Source: Mobilibacterium timonense (GTDB lineage: Bacteria; Bacillota; Clostridia; Peptostreptococcales; Anaerovoracaceae). From it: a stretch of 64,000 nt of DNA. Below the pieces are notes generated by a model. The model was given only the letters and a program-made list of their open reading frames with translations. It had not been told where the DNA came from and did not search any database. The stretch lies in the NCBI RefSeq assembly GCF_900155555.1, contig NZ_FUHN01000006.1, forward strand, positions 310,001 to 374,000, in the 5' to 3' direction. Made by a program: the position numbers and the translations under genes. Positions 1 to 7,951 of this stretch are shown here, one piece after another. Each line of letters opens with the position of its first letter. The stretch's first letter is position 1.

Positions 1-155
1 TTTCCCTCAAAATAATGGTATATCAGGCCTTTGTTTATCCCGGTGCGGCAGATGCTGCCAACCGTTCCACCCTCGTAGCCTTTGCTGCCGAACTCTTTCA
101 CAGCGGCGGCGATTATTTTTTCACGGGTGCGCTGAGAACGCTCTTCCTGCTTCAT
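1..155 (-). CDS. TetR/AcrR-family transcriptional regulator, N-terminal part (runs off the window)
   Basis: Only the first ~51 codons are in the window, read leftwards from an ATG at 153-155. A TGGAGGTACC ribosome binding site lies just upstream (161-170 on the plus strand). The peptide begins MKQEERSQRTREKIIAAAV and contains KGYEGGTVGSICR and NKGLIYHYF, the helix-turn-helix signature of TetR/AcrR repressors. The ligand-binding half is outside the window, so the effector is unknown. The start is supported by the Shine-Dalgarno site and by the palindromic operator overlapping its own promoter at 191-225, which implies autorepression. Confidence 0.9.
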   Translation of the reverse strand, partial: MKQEERSQRTREKIIAAAVKEFGSKGYEGGTVGSICRTGINKGLIYHYFEG

Positions 156-190
156 TCTGTGGTACCTCCAACTCTCGTTCAACAGATGTG

Positions 191-225
191 AGGATAACAT
201 TTATTGACCGTACGGTCAATAAATG
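191..225 (-). promoter_or_regulatory. tetR promoter with an overlapping 28-bp perfect palindrome (TetR operator)
   Basis: Positions 198-225 are a perfect 28-bp palindrome with half-site CATTTATTGACCGT. On the minus strand TTGACC (214-219) and TATCCT (191-196) are 17 bp apart, a good sigma-A promoter for the TetR gene, and the palindrome covers its -35 and spacer. A bound dimer should block transcription. The divergent superoxide reductase has a separate TATAAT at 284-289, so its control by the same operator is less certain. Confidence 0.8.
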
Positions 226-283
226 CGTGCGCTGAACACACAAAAAACACCCGCGGCCACCTGTTTCGTCGGCGATCATCGGT

Positions 284-289
284 TATAAT
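284..289 (+). promoter_or_regulatory. Probable -10 element for the superoxide reductase gene
   Basis: A perfect TATAAT lies 58 bp before the ATG at 348. The -35 region (around 261-266, CTGTTT) is poor, so this may need an activator or be weak. It lies about 60 bp downstream of the TetR palindrome. Confidence 0.45.
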
Positions 290-347
290 GAGAGAAAAGC
301 CAGGGCGGGCGCTGCTCGTCCGCATGTATCCGGAGAGGAGGAGTATC

Positions 348-725
348 ATGCTGTTTTACAGATGCGAAGGATGCGGTAATTTTGTAACTTTTCTCGGAGA
401 GAAGACCGTCTGTACGCCGAAGTGCTGCGGAGAGACTATGACCGAGCTGGTGCCTAACACCACCGATGCGGCCCAGGAAAAGCACGTGCCGGTAGTCGAG
501 GTAGAGGGGAATACCGTTAAGGTCTCCGTCGGCTCAGTGGCACATCCGATGCTGGAAGAGCACTACATCCAGTTTATAATTCTCGAGACGAAACGGGGCT
601 TCCAGAAGAAGGACCTTGCTCCCGGAGAGAAGCCTGAGGCGCAGTTCGCTCTGACAGACGGAGACCAGCCGGTTGCCGCATACGAGTACTGCAATCTGCA
701 CGGTCTGTGGAAGGCGGAGATCTAA
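348..725 (+). CDS. dfx: Desulfoferrodoxin-type superoxide reductase
   Basis: The 125-residue protein reduces superoxide to hydrogen peroxide without releasing oxygen, the usual defence of strict anaerobes. The N-terminal rubredoxin-like centre I is visible as C6-x2-C9 and C26-C27. The catalytic centre II ligands are H46, H66, H72, C115 and H118, with E44 in the place of the conserved glutamate, in the motifs EKHVP, AHPMLEEHYI and CNLHG. The start at 348 is chosen because GGAGAGGAGGAG precedes it and the protein family begins there; an open frame continues upstream but has no family similarity. It stands alone, divergent from a TetR gene, and ends at a strong bidirectional terminator. Confidence 0.93.
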   Translation: MLFYRCEGCGNFVTFLGEKTVCTPKCCGETMTELVPNTTDAAQEKHVPVVEVEGNTVKVSVGSVAHPMLEEHYIQFIILETKRGFQKKDLAPGEKPEAQFALTDGDQPVAAYEYCNLHGLWKAEI

Positions 726-783
726 GGGCACCGCGAATCAGCATCGCCCCCTGGGCCTGAGCCATGGACTTGGTTAAAAAACA

Positions 784-837
784 AGAGGTCTTCCGCCTCG
801 CCGTCAGTTGTGACGCTGCGAGGTGGAAGACCTCTTT
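784..837. terminator. Bidirectional rho-independent terminator between convergent genes
   Basis: An 18-bp stem (784-801 with 818-835, one G-T pair) encloses a second small hairpin CGTCA/TGACG. A T-rich run follows on the plus strand, and T residues follow on the minus strand (TTAAAAAACA at 774-783 read in reverse). It serves both the superoxide reductase and the convergent dehydrogenase. Confidence 0.9.
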
Positions 838-915
838 CTATTGATACATGTGTCACTTATCACTCGCCGCACCAGCCGCCGCGACCAGCCGCACCAGCCT
901 CGACCGCCCGCGATC

Positions 916-1881
916 CTAGTTACTGTACGAATAGAATCCTTTTCCTGCGTTGATACCTGTCTCGCCCTTGTCGATCTTTTCCTTCAAAAGGGTACCGATC
1001 TTGTGCATCGTGGATCCCTCTTTCTGGGCGTCAGGGTTCATGCTCACGATGTTGTACGCGGTCTCAAGACCCACGATGTCCAGGATCTTGAAAGGTCCCA
1101 CAGGTGCACCCGTTCCCAGCTGCCAGGTCTTGTCGATGATCTCCGGGTCGGATACTCCGTTCGCCCACAGAGCTTCAGCGGCGTTGAGAAACGGCACCAG
1201 CATGGAGTTCAGAATGTATCCCGGCTGCTCCTTGTGGAGCTCCAGAGGAACCATGTTGATCTCGCTCGCGAACTCGACGGCCTTCTTGTAGCTCTCAGAG
1301 CTGGTGCCCTTGTGGCCCATGACCTCGGCGGTGTTGTTCTTCCAGATGGAGTTGGCGAAGTGGAGGGCCAGGTATCTGTCAGGCCTTCCCGTGTGCTCCG
1401 CGAACATGCTCGGGAGAAGAGTGGACGTGTTGGTCAGGAGCACGGTGTCCTGATCGAGGAGATCACGCATCTTCTCGTAGATGTCTATTTTGGCTTTCGG
1501 GTTCTCTGACATGGCCTCGATCACGATATCCGCTCCCTTCAGAGCCTCTTCCATGTCCAGAGTGATGTGAAGTAGAGACTGGAAGTTCTCCTTTGCCTGG
1601 TCCTCCAGGGCCTGGATATCCTCGGTGGTTGTGCCTTCCCACTTCCGGATCAGCCCCTTCGGGTACATGTACGCGCCCATCGGGTTTCCGATCAGTTTCT
1701 TGGACGCCTCGAGATCCGACATCATGGCTTCTTCGTATCCCTTCACCTTTGGCTCGGTCCTTCCGATGGAGCCCTCGCTCCTGAGCCAGATGGTGGTGTC
1801 GTGTCCTGTATATGCGCTCATGAGTGCGATCTGAGTTCCCAGAACGCCTCCGCCTATTATCGTTACCTTAGAAAATTTCAT
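916..1881 (-). CDS. 3-hydroxyacyl-CoA dehydrogenase (3-hydroxybutyryl-CoA dehydrogenase-like)
   Basis: The 321-residue protein interconverts 3-hydroxyacyl-CoA and 3-ketoacyl-CoA with NAD(H). The N-terminal Rossmann motif is IIGGGVLGTQIAL. The middle has IVIEAMSENPKAKIDIYEKM and LLTNTSTLLPS, and the catalytic His region is ALHFANSIWKNNTAEVM, a variant of the usual HFFNPV. The C-terminal helical domain contains PGYILNSMLVPFLNAAEAL, GTGAPVGPF and the closing GKGFYSY motif. GGAGG lies 9 bp before the ATG at 1881. No other butyrate or beta-oxidation gene is adjacent, so the exact acyl chain length is open. The changed HF(A)N motif and longer central insert suggest a subfamily distinct from the classical clostridial hbd. 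Confidence 0.85.
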   Translation of the reverse strand: MKFSKVTIIGGGVLGTQIALMSAYTGHDTTIWLRSEGSIGRTEPKVKGYEEAMMSDLEASKKLIGNPMGAYMYPKGLIRKWEGTTTEDIQALEDQAKENFQSLLHITLDMEEALKGADIVIEAMSENPKAKIDIYEKMRDLLDQDTVLLTNTSTLLPSMFAEHTGRPDRYLALHFANSIWKNNTAEVMGHKGTSSESYKKAVEFASEINMVPLELHKEQPGYILNSMLVPFLNAAEALWANGVSDPEIIDKTWQLGTGAPVGPFKILDIVGLETAYNIVSMNPDAQKEGSTMHKIGTLLKEKIDKGETGINAGKGFYSYSN

Positions 1882-2184
1882 ATCCCTATACCTCCAAAAT
1901 GATCTGTTATGCTCTGTCGTTTGATAATGCTGAAGTTCAAATTCCTACTTCTTTAGTAGAGTATAACATGAAATGCTGTATGCACAACACTTTCTGATAG
2001 TGCACAATTAAAAATACAGAATTGGACCCTTCCCGTTTACGAAAAAAATGTTTTACACAGCCCGGCCTGTTTTATCCATTTTCGTTGTGATATCCTCAAC
2101 AAGAAAGGTTATCGAAGAATCATCACATATCTGATGAGAGATGATGATCCTTCCGGGAGACCCGGGGCATGAGGGGACAGAAAA

Positions 2185-2562
2185 ATGAAATACGAACTCA
2201 CAGGAGATGCCGGATCCCAGCTGGCGAGGATCTTTCTCGGGCAGGGAGAGACCGTCAAGATCGAAAACGGATCGATGGTCTACATGCAGGATGTCACGCT
2301 TGAAGGAAAGTTCAACAGCGGGAAGAAGGGCCTCGGCGGTCTGATCGGAGCTATTGGAAAAAGCCTCACCAGCGGCGAGAGCATGTTTATCACGAATGCC
2401 ACGGGAACGGCTCCGGACGGAGTGGTGGCGATCGCGCCGGCTGTTCCTGGAAAAATAACTTTGCTTGAGGTGGGTGCGCGCCAGTACCGGCTGAACGACG
2501 GCGCGTTCTTCGCCTGCGATGAGTCCATCAGCTACAACATGGAGAGGCAGAAGGTCAGCTAA
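2185..2562 (+). pseudogene. AIM24-family protein, truncated after 125 residues
   Basis: The peptide begins MKYELTGDAGSQLARIFLG and has ENGSMVYMQ, FITNATG and ending DESISYNMERQKVS. This matches the N-terminal half of AIM24/TIGR00266 proteins, which are usually around 220-270 residues; the family normally continues after this motif with a glycine-rich segment. Here a stop follows at once and no continuation is found downstream in any frame. A good ribosome binding site (GAGGGGACAG) precedes the ATG. The 3' half seems to have been replaced by AT-rich, repeat-derived DNA beginning at about 2563. Family function is poorly defined. Confidence 0.75.
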
Positions 2563-3427
2563 TACAGCGTTGGGTAGGTTTCAATCGAAGTCATAAATAT
2601 AACGTTGGCGAGATTCCGATCGAAGACATTCGAATCATATATTACAATGAATGTCAATATACAGTTCTGGAGAATTTCTAATGATTCAAGGAGTACAGAT
2701 ACATGGATATTTATGCAAAATAATAATTCCACTCTACATGCCTCTTTTTCGGCGTATCCCCTGGAAAATATTAGAGTAGTTGAGCTGCGGCGATTCAGGA
2801 ATTTTAAAGGGGTCTCATTGTCTGGTCTCAACGGCGTAGATAACTGCTCCAATGTGACCATGTCGTGTGACTTTTCTGGAACAGACAAGGCCAGAAGTCA
2901 TATTATGCGAATAAATATGTAAAATAGGCATAAAAAAATACAGGATTGTTTGGCAATGTACTTTTTCTCAGGACTGAGCGGTATAATTTTTCCGGGGGAT
3001 ACGCCGAAAAACACGTCTTTTACTGGAAAATGGATCCACTCAAGAAATCAAGAAGCCAATTTCCTGCAACTAAAGGTCTCACAGCACTCGAACAGCAACA
3101 TCTCCGCGTATAGTGTGAGACTCGATTTATACCTGAAGTCTCACGACTCGCGAATAGCCATATTCCCTTGTGCCGTGTGAGACCTGGCCGCGCGATTTGC
3201 GGCGAGACCTGTTCGAGCGCGCCGCCGCATCCAGCCTCCAGGGATCTAAAAAACCGAGATCAATAAAAAAGATTAGCCCGATCTAACTATTTGGTTGTTA
3301 ATCCAACGTATTTTTCTTCCCTTCCGGATATAATTGAACCGTAAGCAAGAGAGCAAAGCAGACAAAGCGAACGAAACAAGATAAGACGCTTTTTCGAAGC
3401 AAAATATATGAGCAGGAGGAAACTGAC
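2563..3427. repeat. AT-rich non-coding block with diverged inverted repeats and recurring GTGAGAC motifs
   Basis: No credible gene is present. A 26-bp inverted repeat pairs 2744-2769 with 2986-3011 (core GGGGATACGCCGAAAAA); the same core recurs in the repeat copies at 51441 and 56481. Two degenerate copies of a ~36-bp unit (ACGTTGG..AGRTTYCRATCGAAG) lie at about 2568-2632. From 2810 to 3215 the motif GTCTCA/TGAGAC (or its close variant GCGAGAC) recurs in both orientations, as in the large repeats. A TATAAT at 3329-3334 may serve the following gene. I read this as a decayed member of the same repeat family. Confidence 0.55.
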
Positions 3428-5032
3428 ATGGCAAAGAAGATAGATCTCAACAAGACCGTATACGAGCTGGTAAATGAATATCCCGAGCTGGTGGACATCA
3501 TGGCGGGGCTGGGTTTCACGGAGATAACCAAGAAACCGGTACTCAATTCCGTTGGCAAGATGATGACCATCCCTAAGGGAGCCAAGATGAAGGGCATCTC
3601 CATGATGGACGTGGTGACCGCGTTCATTTCCAATGGCTTCGAGCTGGTGGGAGAGATGCCTGCAGTCGCATTCCCGGGTGCCGGGGCTGAGAAGCCGGCA
3701 GCAGCTTCCGCAGCAAGCGCTGAAAAGTCTGTGAACGAGGAACCTGTCGAAGTCGAGGAAGCTGCGTCTTCGACTCAGCCCGTTGCAGATAACAAAGAGG
3801 CGGAGCGCAGAACCCTCCTCAAGTCATACCTGGAAAGGCTCAGAGACGGAGAGGATCTGGAGACGGTCCGCGCGGACTTCGTGGAAAACTTCAGCGGCGT
3901 CGATGCCTCAGAGATCATGGCCGCAGAACAGGAAATGATGAAGGAGGGGACTCCTATAACAGAGGTCCAGAGACTCTGCGACATACATTCAGCCCTTTTC
4001 CACGGAGCCACGAGAGAAGAGAAGATAGCCAATGCCGAGAAGGCCGTCCAGGAGGAGATGATCAGAAAGAGAGCCCAGGAGGAGCTTGCCCACAGGGACT
4101 CCTATCCTAAGAAGGTCTACTCCGACAAGAACCAGAAGGCTGCGGCGCTGGAGGCGGTCAAAGGCCACCCGCTGTATACTTTCACAAAGGAGAACGATGC
4201 GCTCGCCGCACTCCTGGAGGAGTACAAAGAAAACGGGACGGACGAGCTTTTCCAAACGCTGCGCCAGATATCGATCCACTACGCCAAGAAGGGCGACCTG
4301 CTCTACCCGCTGCTGAAGGTGAAGTACGGCATCACCGGGCCTTCCGACGTTATGTGGACCGTGGATGACGAGATCCGCGACGAGATGGGCGACCTGGAAA
4401 AGGAGACTCAGCGCGGCGACGAGTGGAAGCAGCGCGTCGAGGCCGTGCTGAAGCGCGCCGACGAGATGATCTACAAGGAACAGAACATCCTTTTTCCTAT
4501 ATGCGCGGTGAACTTCACCGAGGAAGAATGGTACGGGATCTACCGCGATTCCAAGGACTACGCTGACAGCTTCGGCGTGAAAAACGAGACCTGGGACGAG
4601 GCCGAGGATCACGTGACCGCGGCTGCAGCGCCGGCAAAGGCGGGGGCCGGCGAGGTGGTGATGCCTGGCGGCCACATGACCGTAGAGCAGCTCACCGCCC
4701 TCCTGAACACCATTCCGGGAGAGATAACCTTCGTGGATGCGGACGATATCAACCGCTTTTTCGACGAGGGACCAAAGGTCTTCAAGCGACCGGGAATGGC
4801 CATAGACAGGAAAGTGTTCTCCTGCCATCCGCCTAAGGTGGAGCCGCTGGTGCGCTCGATAATCGACGGTTTCCGCAATGGGACGAGCGACGTCGTTCCG
4901 GTGTGGATGGAAAAGGGCGGCCGCACAATGCTGGTGAGATACATGGCGGTGAGAGACCGCGACGGCAAGTACCTGGGAACTCTGGAGTTCGTGGAGGACA
5001 TGGAGTTTGCCAAGGAGCATTTCCTGGGATAG
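3428..5032 (+). CDS. DUF1858/DUF438/hemerythrin-like/PAS multidomain protein
   Basis: The 534-residue cytoplasmic protein starts with a DUF1858 domain (about residues 1-70, KTVYELVNEYPELVDIMAGLGF). A variable Ala/Glu-rich linker (78-120) leads into DUF438 (about 125-200). A hemerythrin-like four-helix region (about 235-390) carries HPLYTFTKENDAL, ISIHYAKKGDLLYPLLK and EQNILFPICAVNF. The C-terminal PAS-like domain (about 420-534) contains ITFVDADDINRFF and FSCHPPKVEPLVRSIIDGF, a part seen in DUF438 proteins. Such proteins are thought to sense redox, oxygen or nitric oxide; no output domain is present. AGGAGGA precedes the ATG. It is a single-gene unit with its own terminator. Confidence 0.88.
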   Translation: MAKKIDLNKTVYELVNEYPELVDIMAGLGFTEITKKPVLNSVGKMMTIPKGAKMKGISMMDVVTAFISNGFELVGEMPAVAFPGAGAEKPAAASAASAEKSVNEEPVEVEEAASSTQPVADNKEAERRTLLKSYLERLRDGEDLETVRADFVENFSGVDASEIMAAEQEMMKEGTPITEVQRLCDIHSALFHGATREEKIANAEKAVQEEMIRKRAQEELAHRDSYPKKVYSDKNQKAAALEAVKGHPLYTFTKENDALAALLEEYKENGTDELFQTLRQISIHYAKKGDLLYPLLKVKYGITGPSDVMWTVDDEIRDEMGDLEKETQRGDEWKQRVEAVLKRADEMIYKEQNILFPICAVNFTEEEWYGIYRDSKDYADSFGVKNETWDEAEDHVTAAAAPAKAGAGEVVMPGGHMTVEQLTALLNTIPGEITFVDADDINRFFDEGPKVFKRPGMAIDRKVFSCHPPKVEPLVRSIIDGFRNGTSDVVPVWMEKGGRTMLVRYMAVRDRDGKYLGTLEFVEDMEFAKEHFLG

Positions 5033-5086
5033 CTGCAGGGAGATCACCTCGAATATTCCAATAACAAATCTATAAGCCTCTGATCG

Positions 5087-5132
5087 GTGCTCTGGCGCCC
5101 GGCTGTACTGGCCGGGTACCGGGGCACTTTTT
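5087..5132 (+). terminator. Rho-independent terminator after the DUF438 gene
   Basis: The stem GTGC..CGCCCGGC pairs with GCCGGG..GGCAC around the loop TGTACTG, and TTTTT follows at 5128-5132. Confidence 0.85.
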
Positions 5133-5198
5133 ATGTGTGGTTTTGTGGGGCGGGCGGAAAAAAGATCTCGTTGACTGAGCGAAGGATCATTTCTCGTG

Positions 5199-5204
5199 TA
5201 TAAT
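5199..5204 (+). promoter_or_regulatory. Probable -10 of the galactoside operon promoter
   Basis: A perfect TATAAT lies 51 bp before the chosen start of the beta-galactosidase. The only TTGACT (5171-5176) is 22 bp away, too far for a standard promoter, so an activator is likely needed. No regulator gene is adjacent. Confidence 0.45.
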
Positions 5205-5254
5205 TAACGCAGTTGTGTGACTTCAGGTCAGGAGAAAGAAAGGCGGATGTGTGT

Positions 5255-7882
5255 ATGTGTTCGAGCGAAAGCCTGAGCAGAAGACTTTACATAAACGACG
5301 GATGGGAGTTCACCGAGAGTTGGACGGACGACTTCGGCGGAGTGACGGCGGATACGGAAGCCCATTCAGGTGGAGGCGCTGCAGAGGATCGTGATCAGGA
5401 CGCGTCCATCCAGTCCGTCCGCCTGCCTCACACCTGCAGGGTCACTCCCTACGACTATTTCGACGAGAGCATTTATCAGATGGTGTGCGGCTACCGCCGC
5501 GTCATCGAGGTGCCGGAGGCGGGTGTGCCAGATGGAAAAAGGGTTTTTCTCGTCGTGGAGGCCGCAGGGCATTCCGCAGACGTGTTCGTGAACGGCAGAC
5601 TGGCAGGCGGGCATCGCTGTGGTTATACGGCTTTTGAAGTGGAACTCACGGAATTTCTGAGACCGGGGGAAAACATGCTCGCCATTCGGGTGGATTCCCG
5701 GGAGCAGCAGAACATCCCGCCTTTTGGCTACGTGATGGACTACATGACATACGGAGGTCTGTACAGAGGCGTTTATCTCGAGGTGACAGGAGAGGCCCGG
5801 ATGAAGGACGTCTTTGTGGCGCCGCAGGTGGCCGTCGATGAAAAGCTCCTGGAGGGCTGGAAGGGCGGCAGCGCCCGGGAGGCGCTCGGGGAGCTGAGAC
5901 CCGGAGGAGAGATCCGCACCGGGTTCATCCTTGATGCTCCTGAAAGACCCGGCTGCAGCCATGCGGAAGACGAGTCCGCGAGGTTGTTTCTGAGGCAGCA
6001 GGTGTTTCCGTATAAAAGAGAAGGATCACGGGAGCCGCCGGTATTGGAAAAAGAAATGTCCCTTGCGGAGTGTTCGGTCGAGCAGACGGAGATCGGCGGG
6101 GCTCCGGAGAATAAATATTCATTCACTGTTAGCGTGGGTGAGGTGAGGCTCTGGGACGTGGATTCCCCCGAGCTGTACACCGTCGTCACCGAGCTTTTCA
6201 GTCGTAACGGCGACGGCAGTCCCGTAATTCTGGATCGATGCACCGTGACAGCAGGCTTCCGCAGGTCGGAATTCAGGGCCGACGGCTACTACCTGAACGG
6301 CAGGAGACTCCAGATAACGGGTTTGAACAGGCATCAGAGCTGGCCATATGTTGGTTACGCCATGCCGGAGTCTCAGCAGAAGCTGGACGCGGACATACTG
6401 AAGAACGAGCTTGGTGTGAACGCGGTACGCACATCTCACTACCCTCAGTCACAGAGCTTTTGCCGGAGATGCGACGAGCTGGGACTGCTCGTCTTCACGG
6501 AGATCCCCGGCTGGCAGCACATAGGGAATGAGATCTGGAAGGATCAAGCCGTGCAGAACACCAGGGACATGGTCGTCCAGTACAGGAACCACCCTTCGGT
6601 GATACTGTGGGGAGTGCGCATAAACGAATCGCTGGACGACGATGACCTGTATTCCCGGACCAATGACATCGCCAGGGAACTGGACGACACCAGGCCTACA
6701 GGCGGAGTGAGATACCTGAAGAAGAGCAGCTTCCTGGAGGATGTGTACACCTACAACGATTTCCTCCACGATGGCAGTAACGCCGGATGCGAGAAAAAGC
6801 GCAGCGTCACATCCGACATGAACAAAGCGTATATAATAAGCGAATACAACGGACACATGTATCCGACGAAGACCTTCGACAGCGAGGCTCACATGAGGGA
6901 GCACATGCTCCGCCACGCAAGGGTGCTGAACGACTCAGTGGCTCATGGAGACATAGCCGGGACCTTCGGCTGGTGCATGTTCGATTACAACACGCACAAG
7001 GATTTCGGAAGCGGGGATCGCATCTGTTACCACGGCGTCATGGACATGTACAGGAACCCAAAGCTGGCTGCAAGCATTTACGCCGCACAGCAGGAGGAAT
7101 TCCCTGTCCTGGAGATAAGCTCCACCATGGACATCGGAGAGCATCCCGCGAGCAACCCGGGCAAGATATACATCGTCACCAATGCAGACGAAGTCCGGAT
7201 GTACCGCGGTGACGAATACCTCAAGAGCTATTTCCCCGGGGATTCTCATTATAAGCACCTTGCCCATGGGCCGATCCTGATCGACGATTACATCGGGAGC
7301 AGGATGGGCCGTGAAGAGCACTTCACGGAAAAGCAGGAGCGCGACGTGAAAAAGATCCTTAACCATGCGGCAGTTTACGGCTACGGCAGCATTCCTGTGA
7401 GCAGCCTTGCGGCGGGCGTCAGGCTGATGCTCCGGTACAACATGAAGCCCGGAGACGGATACATGCTTTTCAACAAATACGTCGGGAACTGGGGCGGAGA
7501 GGCTTCGGGTTACCGTTTTGATGCGGTGAAGGACGGGAAGGTCGTGAAGACCATCGTGAAGAGGCCCGTCCAGGCCGTTCATCTCCACGCCGCACCCGAT
7601 CACTTGACTCTGACAGAAGGGAGCAGCTACGACGTGGCGTCCGTCAGGATCGAGATGAGAGACCAGGACGAGAACAGGCTTCCGTTTTACATGGGGTCCG
7701 TGACACTTAAGACCCGTGGGCCTATAGAGATACTGGGCCCTGAGACCGCTCAGCTACGTGGTGGCTGCGGCGGCACTTACGTCAGGACCACGGGAGAGCC
7801 GGGAGAGGCAGCACTCATCATGGAGAACGAACAGGCAGAGGATGCGATCTGCCGGTTCAGGATAGACCGGCAAGATAGATGA
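5255..7882 (+). CDS. Glycoside hydrolase family 2 beta-galactosidase
   Basis: The ~875-residue enzyme hydrolyses terminal beta-D-galactosides. It has the N-terminal jelly-roll sugar-binding domain (RLYINDGWEF, VRLPHTCRVTPYDYFDESIY, VFVNGRLAGGHRCGYTAFE), an immunoglobulin-like domain, a TIM barrel (GLNRHQSWPYVGYAMPESQ, NAVRTSHYPQS, VFTEIPGWQH) and extra C-terminal beta domains. The likely acid/base is E458 in ILWGVRINES and the nucleophile E530 in AYIISEYNGHM. The ATG at 5255 is chosen over upstream TTG/GTG codons because AAGGCGG sits 8 bp before it. No signal peptide is seen, so it acts in the cytoplasm on sugars brought in by the downstream symporter. It is the first gene of a six-gene operon. 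Confidence 0.9.
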   Translation: MCSSESLSRRLYINDGWEFTESWTDDFGGVTADTEAHSGGGAAEDRDQDASIQSVRLPHTCRVTPYDYFDESIYQMVCGYRRVIEVPEAGVPDGKRVFLVVEAAGHSADVFVNGRLAGGHRCGYTAFEVELTEFLRPGENMLAIRVDSREQQNIPPFGYVMDYMTYGGLYRGVYLEVTGEARMKDVFVAPQVAVDEKLLEGWKGGSAREALGELRPGGEIRTGFILDAPERPGCSHAEDESARLFLRQQVFPYKREGSREPPVLEKEMSLAECSVEQTEIGGAPENKYSFTVSVGEVRLWDVDSPELYTVVTELFSRNGDGSPVILDRCTVTAGFRRSEFRADGYYLNGRRLQITGLNRHQSWPYVGYAMPESQQKLDADILKNELGVNAVRTSHYPQSQSFCRRCDELGLLVFTEIPGWQHIGNEIWKDQAVQNTRDMVVQYRNHPSVILWGVRINESLDDDDLYSRTNDIARELDDTRPTGGVRYLKKSSFLEDVYTYNDFLHDGSNAGCEKKRSVTSDMNKAYIISEYNGHMYPTKTFDSEAHMREHMLRHARVLNDSVAHGDIAGTFGWCMFDYNTHKDFGSGDRICYHGVMDMYRNPKLAASIYAAQQEEFPVLEISSTMDIGEHPASNPGKIYIVTNADEVRMYRGDEYLKSYFPGDSHYKHLAHGPILIDDYIGSRMGREEHFTEKQERDVKKILNHAAVYGYGSIPVSSLAAGVRLMLRYNMKPGDGYMLFNKYVGNWGGEASGYRFDAVKDGKVVKTIVKRPVQAVHLHAAPDHLTLTEGSSYDVASVRIEMRDQDENRLPFYMGSVTLKTRGPIEILGPETAQLRGGCGGTYVRTTGEPGEAALIMENEQAEDAICRFRIDRQDR

Positions 7883-7951
7883 TCGAGATAGACAAGCAGG
7901 ATCGGCAAACAAGACTAAAGAGCATGATCTGCAAAACAGAAAGGAAAGAAA

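Noticed and set aside
823-1509. Long open frame on the plus strand opposite the dehydrogenase gene
   Set aside because: It is antisense to a clear 3-hydroxyacyl-CoA dehydrogenase, has no family motif or ribosome binding site, and starts inside a terminator hairpin.
3989-5047. 352-codon open frame opposite the DUF438 gene
   Set aside because: It mirrors the codon bias of the real gene; its peptide has no recognisable motif.
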